Source: Paenibacillus alginolyticus DSM 5050 = NBRC 15375 (GTDB lineage Bacteria; Bacillota; Bacilli; Paenibacillales; NBRC-103111). Taken from it: a DNA stretch of 64,000 nucleotides. The notes beneath the pieces were generated by a model. The model saw only the letters and a list, made by a program, of their open reading frames with translations. It did no database searches and was not told the DNA's origin. The DNA is taken from positions 1 to 64,000 of the forward strand of contig NZ_AUGY01000029.1 of NCBI RefSeq assembly GCF_000422905.1, written 5' to 3'. Below are positions 60,415 through 64,000 of this stretch, one piece after another. How positions within the stretch are numbered: the stretch's first letter is position 1; each line of letters begins with the position of its first letter. The translations under genes were made by a program, and so were the position numbers.

Positions 60415-61131
60415 ATGCAACAAAAAGAAAATGTTATGCAAAAAGAGAGGCATGAAGAAAAACACTTTTTGGCTTCAGACCTTATTCGGGATATTGTGAT
60501 CGGAATGGCGGATGGATTGACCGTCCCATTTGCCCTTGCTGCCGGATTATCCGGAACCATTTCTAACACAAGTCTAGTTGTCATTGCGGGAGTGGCAGAA
60601 ATTTCGGCAGGATCTATTGCTATGGGACTAGGTGGGTATCTTGCTGCGCGTACGGATCGGGAACATTATTTATCCGAATTGGAACGTGAACGAAGAGAAA
60701 TTGTTGAATTACCCGAACGGGAACGGGAAGAGGTAGCAGACATCTTGCGCGAATGGAACCTTCCTGAGCCAACAGTTACCGCTGTAGTAAAAGCGATTAG
60801 CGAAGATTCGGAAGTATGGGTTAATTTCATGATGAAACACGAACTGGGACTGGAGGAACCCGAACCTAAAAGAGCTCGAAATAGTTCATTAACGATCGGA
60901 TTGTCTTACATTGTAGGCGGCATCATTCCTTTATCCCCTTATATATTCATTCAAAAGCCGCAATCTGCGCTGATCGTTTCAGTTTTTGTCACATTAATTG
61001 CTCTTTTTATATTTGGCTTTATTAAGGGAAAATTCACCGGATCTAAACCAATCAAAAGTGCCTGGCAAACAACATTCGTAGGGGGGGTAGCGGCAGGCTT
61101 TGCTTTTCTAATAGCTAAACTAATTTCTTAG
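60415..61131 (+). CDS. VIT1/CCC1-family metal transporter
   Basis: A 238-residue membrane protein starting at ATG 60415 behind AAGGGAG. VIT1/CCC1 hallmarks: DLIRDIVIGMADGLTVPFAL, AGLSG, then GGYLAARTDREHY, an acidic cytoplasmic segment with Glu-rich helices (ERERREIVELPEREREEV, the metal-binding region in the family), and C-terminal TMs. It probably moves Fe(II) or Mn(II) out of the cytosol. It stands alone, with no regulator adjacent. Confidence 0.9.
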   Translation: MQQKENVMQKERHEEKHFLASDLIRDIVIGMADGLTVPFALAAGLSGTISNTSLVVIAGVAEISAGSIAMGLGGYLAARTDREHYLSELERERREIVELPEREREEVADILREWNLPEPTVTAVVKAISEDSEVWVNFMMKHELGLEEPEPKRARNSSLTIGLSYIVGGIIPLSPYIFIQKPQSALIVSVFVTLIALFIFGFIKGKFTGSKPIKSAWQTTFVGGVAAGFAFLIAKLIS

Positions 61132-61421
61132 TTTTAATAAAGGAGCAATCACGGAAGTATCTGAGGGATGCTTTGAACCATTTCTAGACCTGTCGGTGCA
61201 TAATCCTGTGACTCGAATCTTGTGCTCTTAATGTAAAATTTTACGCACGCTTCTTATATTATGAATGACATTCCCCACTTTTATTTCCATAAAGAATCCA
61301 TCCAACCCTCTCCTTTGCTCCAGCTCGTCTTTTAATAATGACCTAAGTATACAAGGAGATGTATCAGATTGAGCATTAGATGTTTCGTTCGTTTTTCATG
61401 CATGTAAATAATCTGAATGCT
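61132..61421. other. Intergenic region, no gene recognised
   Basis: 290 bases between convergent genes. No coding frame or terminator for the plus-strand VIT1 gene was found, apart from the minus-strand terminator at 61422. Confidence 0.35.
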
Positions 61422-61454
61422 AAAAAAAGCCATCCCGCATTGAGGATGGCCTTT
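61422..61454 (-). terminator. Terminator of bshB2
   Basis: Minus-strand arms ggccatcctc and gggatggct around aatgc, followed by seven T. Confidence 0.85.
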
Positions 61455-61473
61455 CATGAATTATGATAATGTT

Positions 61474-62130
61474 TTATGCGAATCGATACGTCCAAAATCG
61501 TTCCGTTCCGAAGCGCGCCTGGATTTCCGGATCCGATAATTTCTTGTTGCCTAACAATTCGGCGGCTTGGAACTGGGACTTATGGGCTTGAATAGACGCC
61601 ATCTTCTGTTTCAGGAAACCCTTAACGTCATTAATGATATCGGGCTTGCCGATCTCTTGTTCGTGATTGTTAGCGAATGCCATGCAATGCACGGTCGGCC
61701 TTCGGTCGGCAGGCATTCTGCCCATCGTTCGGATTACCGCCGCCCCGCATGCGTTGTGATCGGGATGAACGCTTAGCGTCGGGTGGAAAGTGATGACCAA
61801 CGAAGGATTCAGCTCTTTCATGAGCGCTTCGATGCTTCCGTCCAACTGCGCTTTATCCTCGAATTCGATCATTTTATCGTGAAATCCGAGCATTCTGATA
61901 TCCTGGATGCCGATGGCACGGCAAGAAGCTTCCAGTTCCTGCTTGCGTATGGCGGGTAAAGTGACCCGGTTGGCGAAAGGCGGTATGCCCATGTTGCGGC
62001 CCATTTCTCCTAAAGTCAAACAAGCGTAAGTAACTTCCGATCCTTGGCCGAGATGCATGGCAAGCGTCCCTGACGCGCTGAACGCTTCGTCGTCCGGATG
62101 CGGTAGCACAACTAAGATGTGTCGTTCCAT
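61474..62130 (-). CDS. bshB2: Bacillithiol biosynthesis deacetylase BshB2
   Basis: A 218-residue PIG-L/LmbE-family Zn deacetylase that converts GlcNAc-malate to GlcN-malate in bacillithiol synthesis and may have S-conjugate amidase activity. The Zn motif HPDDE lies at about residues 11-15 and the second His motif in HPDHNACG. Blocks LTLGEMGRNMG and GTERFWTYRF are typical of BshB2. It is followed upstream by yojF, the conserved partner of bshB2 in Bacillales. Confidence 0.9.
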   Translation of the reverse strand: MERHILVVLPHPDDEAFSASGTLAMHLGQGSEVTYACLTLGEMGRNMGIPPFANRVTLPAIRKQELEASCRAIGIQDIRMLGFHDKMIEFEDKAQLDGSIEALMKELNPSLVITFHPTLSVHPDHNACGAAVIRTMGRMPADRRPTVHCMAFANNHEQEIGKPDIINDVKGFLKQKMASIQAHKSQFQAAELLGNKKLSDPEIQARFGTERFWTYRFA

Positions 62131-62153
62131 ATTTGTTCGAATCCCCCTTTACC

Positions 62154-62498
62154 TTAGAATGGTTCCCGGCTCAATTGCAACGCCACGACGAGTTTTCCCG
62201 CCGTATCGTGACCCGCAAGGATGAGCCTTTCGGAATCCGTCTCTTCATAGTGGGTAAGTCCCTCGGAATAAACCCAGCCTTTCTCCGTTTTCAAGCCTAC
62301 GCGATAAGGCCCGTCCCCTGAAATCGCGCCGTGGGAATAACGAATAACGGCGTTCGAAATAAAGGTCGCGGCCGGATGTTTCGTACGATCCAGATGCGCG
62401 GCGTAAGCTCCTGTCGTCATCTCGAGATGGATATATAAATCCCGATCGATAAGGATATCGATAGATTGCTGGACTTTTGTTTTGTCGATGAGCTGCAT
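62154..62498 (-). CDS. yojF: YojF-family protein (DUF1806)
   Basis: A 114-residue protein of the YojF family, encoded just before bshB2 with a 23-base gap, as in B. subtilis. Diagnostic stretches are LYIHLEMTTGAYAAH, FISNAVIRYSHGAISG and YRVGLKTEKGWVYSEGLTHY. Its role is not established. The constant pairing suggests support of BshB2. Confidence 0.88.
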   Translation of the reverse strand: MQLIDKTKVQQSIDILIDRDLYIHLEMTTGAYAAHLDRTKHPAATFISNAVIRYSHGAISGDGPYRVGLKTEKGWVYSEGLTHYEETDSERLILAGHDTAGKLVVALQLSREPF

Positions 62499-62983
62499 TT
62501 TCTTTCCTCCAATCGCGTTAATTCTATCGGTCTTCAGATAGGCTTGTCCGATATGACATCATTTTAGCATACCTGGACATCGAATCCACGTTCTTACGTG
62601 CTGCAGCCACCAAATATAAACGTTACGTGGCTGCTGAGAGGGAGTCCGGCTGACTTTGCCTATGCCTCTGCCGGACCAAGGGCCATATGGCCCGAAGCGT
62701 GAATATGGTAGTCGAAGCTTTATCTTCATTTGAATTACAACCGGTCAAGATGTACTTTGTGTTTAGGTATAACTACTGTGACCCTTATCACAAAGGGAGC
62801 GATGAAGAATAGTCGTTCCACCACGCTCTACTGCCCTTCCCTCGCAATCACTTCTCAGAGGAAAGAGGCATGCTGAGTTGCCAGCATGCCTTTCTTTAGT
62901 ATTGTTCTAGCAAAAGAACTATCCCACCAATTCTACTGATAAGATATCATCAAATGGTACCCGATCAGTTTCTTGTCGCCGAT
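62499..62983. other. Intergenic region with hairpins, no gene
   Basis: No coding sequence found. It holds the yojF promoter region, two adjacent GC-rich inverted repeats (62644-62676 gtccggc/gccggac; 62680-62693 palindrome gggccatatggccc) and a terminator-like hairpin at 62863-62896. Confidence 0.5.
62863..62896. terminator. Terminator-like hairpin after the PASTA gene
   Basis: Arms aaagaggcatgctg and cagcatgcctttctt, with one bulge, around agttgc. The T-rich side favours the plus strand, but it lies 88 bases past the minus-strand stop and may end that transcript. Confidence 0.55.
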
Positions 62984-64000
62984 TTACTTCCCTTTGCTCA
63001 CCCAGAACGTGATGCGGTCGCCATTTTTGGCGGCAGTTCCGGGAGTGAGGTCTTGCTTGAATACGACCCCTTTATCGGCGACATTCGATTCCAGTAAAAA
63101 CTGGTATCGAAGCCCGGAGGCAATTGCCATCTTCTCGGCATCCTCCCTTGTATGAGCGACCAAATCCGGGACAACGCCCGCCTTGGCTTGTACCGCGCCA
63201 TCGTCTGCCGGCTGAACTTCGGCGTCTAGAGGTTTAGCCGTCGGTGCTTCCGTTCGAGCTGGCATCGCGGATGCCGACGCGGAAGGCGGTTCGGTACGAT
63301 ACACCGATACCGCTGTGGATTCGGGCGTCGGAATTATCTGCGGTTTAGAACCATTCACATGGTCCGAGTGCGGACGAAGTGATAGCCAGAGCAGCAGAAC
63401 GAGCACACAGAAGCCGACGGAAGCAAACAGATGCCATTTGCGCAGCTGGAACGATTTGCGGAACAGCTCGCTTAGTTCAGCCATTTTGCGGTCAGAAGCC
63501 GCACTGATGCGCGCCTGAGGCTTCCCGGGCTTACGCCCATCTGCCGTTCGGTCCTCGGCCTTTCTCTCCCCGGTTTTAGGTTCTACAAACGCATGAGACT
63601 CACGTATGACGGCTTTCCGCTCCCGTCCTCTGGACGCCATTATATCGTAGACTTCTGGTAAAGCCGATGTAAGAAGTGGCTCCTTCCTATCGCCGCCGAA
63701 ATCGAGCAGTACTTCCAGCTCCTGCTGAAAATCGGCAAGCGTGCATATCCCTTCATACGCCTTGCAGGCCAAAGCTATGGCACGTTCCCGAGTAACATCC
63801 GACAAATCCGCAAACAACCGGTTCAGCTCGAATGAGTAGGCACTAATAGAGGATGTGGGAATATCCGTTTTGGCACCCAACTGGTACAGAAGCAGAGCCA
63901 GCCCTGGTACACCGCGTCGTCCGTTCTTCCCTTCCGACCAAAAGTTCATGATCCGCAACCGGCCGTTATCTTCAATCCACAGATTTTCCGCGTCAACGGA
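62984..64000 (-). CDS. PASTA-domain protein with degenerate kinase remnant, partial
   Basis: The gene runs in from the right edge, and the open frame includes 14 codons before the ATG-less start of the visible ORF. The N-terminal part reads SVDAENLWIEDNGRLRIMNF, which aligns with the kinase segment (D)LKPENI..DGxLKIxDFG but has NFW in place of DFG and Ala in place of Lys. It is therefore a pseudokinase candidate. A short C-lobe follows (PGLALLLYQLGAK to about residue 100), then a charged linker, one TM (ASVGFCVLVLLLWLSL), a Pro/Ser/Thr-rich outside stalk, and one PASTA domain (VPDLVAHTREDAEKMAIASG then LRYQFLLESNV) at the end. PASTA domains bind peptidoglycan fragments, so a cell-wall signalling role is likely. 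Only part of the kinase domain is visible. Confidence 0.8.
   Translation of the reverse strand, partial: SVDAENLWIEDNGRLRIMNFWSEGKNGRRGVPGLALLLYQLGAKTDIPTSSISAYSFELNRLFADLSDVTRERAIALACKAYEGICTLADFQQELEVLLDFGGDRKEPLLTSALPEVYDIMASRGRERKAVIRESHAFVEPKTGERKAEDRTADGRKPGKPQARISAASDRKMAELSELFRKSFQLRKWHLFASVGFCVLVLLLWLSLRPHSDHVNGSKPQIIPTPESTAVSVYRTEPPSASASAMPARTEAPTAKPLDAEVQPADDGAVQAKAGVVPDLVAHTREDAEKMAIASGLRYQFLLESNVADKGVVFKQDLTPGTAAKNGDRITFWVSKGK

Noticed and set aside
62625..62700. CTGAGAGGGA string resembling a TPP riboswitch start
   Set aside because: The second conserved half (ACCCTTTGAACCTGATCTGG type) is absent, and no thiamine gene follows on either strand.

Overview
The window looks like a chromosome segment of a spore-forming, moderate-GC Gram-positive bacterium of the Paenibacillus type. 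Supporting signs are SigK-type sigma sequences, an S-layer-homology (SLH) anchored exoenzyme, YesM/YesN-type two-component genes, sugar ABC importers that lack their own ATPase, DUF5696 and YIP1 genes inside sugar operons, and a bacillithiol deacetylase (BshB2/YojF) pair. This assignment is inferred from gene content only. No rRNA, tRNA or CRISPR array was seen.

Left edge (1-5.3 kb): the start of an NMT1/SsuA-like lipoprotein, a frameshifted pheA, then a scrapyard. It holds an orphan LolD/MacB-type ATPase beside an N-terminally truncated sigK, an AraC tail, an IS6 transposase fragment, a decayed ricin-type lectin, and an IS66 tail fused to a second sigK remnant.

Fructan region (5.3-32.2 kb, all minus strand): a 2153-residue SLH-anchored GH32 enzyme with six CBM66-like modules, two decayed GH32 relatives, and a ten-gene operon reading from 30185 down to 16112. 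The operon encodes a very large solute-binding protein (SBP) fused to carbohydrate-binding-like domains, two permeases, an NHL/TPR membrane protein, a YIP1 protein, a DUF5696 protein, a second permease pair, a lipoprotein SBP and a cytosolic-type GH32 enzyme. A separate exported GH32 gene (30303-32162) lies just upstream. Catabolite-repression-like (cre) sites precede that gene and the first operon gene. The likely logic is: cut levan or inulin at the surface, import the fragments through two ABC importers, finish hydrolysis inside.

Middle (32.4-35.1 kb): an IS6 copy with a frameshift, short repeats, and a second copy of the truncated sigK plus orphan ATPase cassette.

Second glycan region (35.3-56.4 kb): a heparinase II/III-like gene on the plus strand. 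On the minus strand lie GH38 alpha-mannosidase, MalF- and MalG-type permeases, an SBP, a YesM-type kinase, a YesN-type regulator, GH2 beta-galactosidase and GH51 arabinofuranosidase. A membrane-anchored AraC regulator points away from GH38, with an IS6 copy between them. This set suits import and cytosolic breakdown of galactose/arabinose/mannose-containing plant or glycoprotein glycans.

Right end (56.5-64 kb): an intact IS6 copy abutting a GH13 alpha-amylase fragment, small hypothetical genes, a GNAT acetyltransferase, a DUF4822 tandem-repeat protein, a VIT1/CCC1-type transporter, bshB2-yojF, and a PASTA protein whose visible kinase remnant lacks the DFG motif, cut by the window edge. Several short copies of a dispersed repeat lie between these genes.
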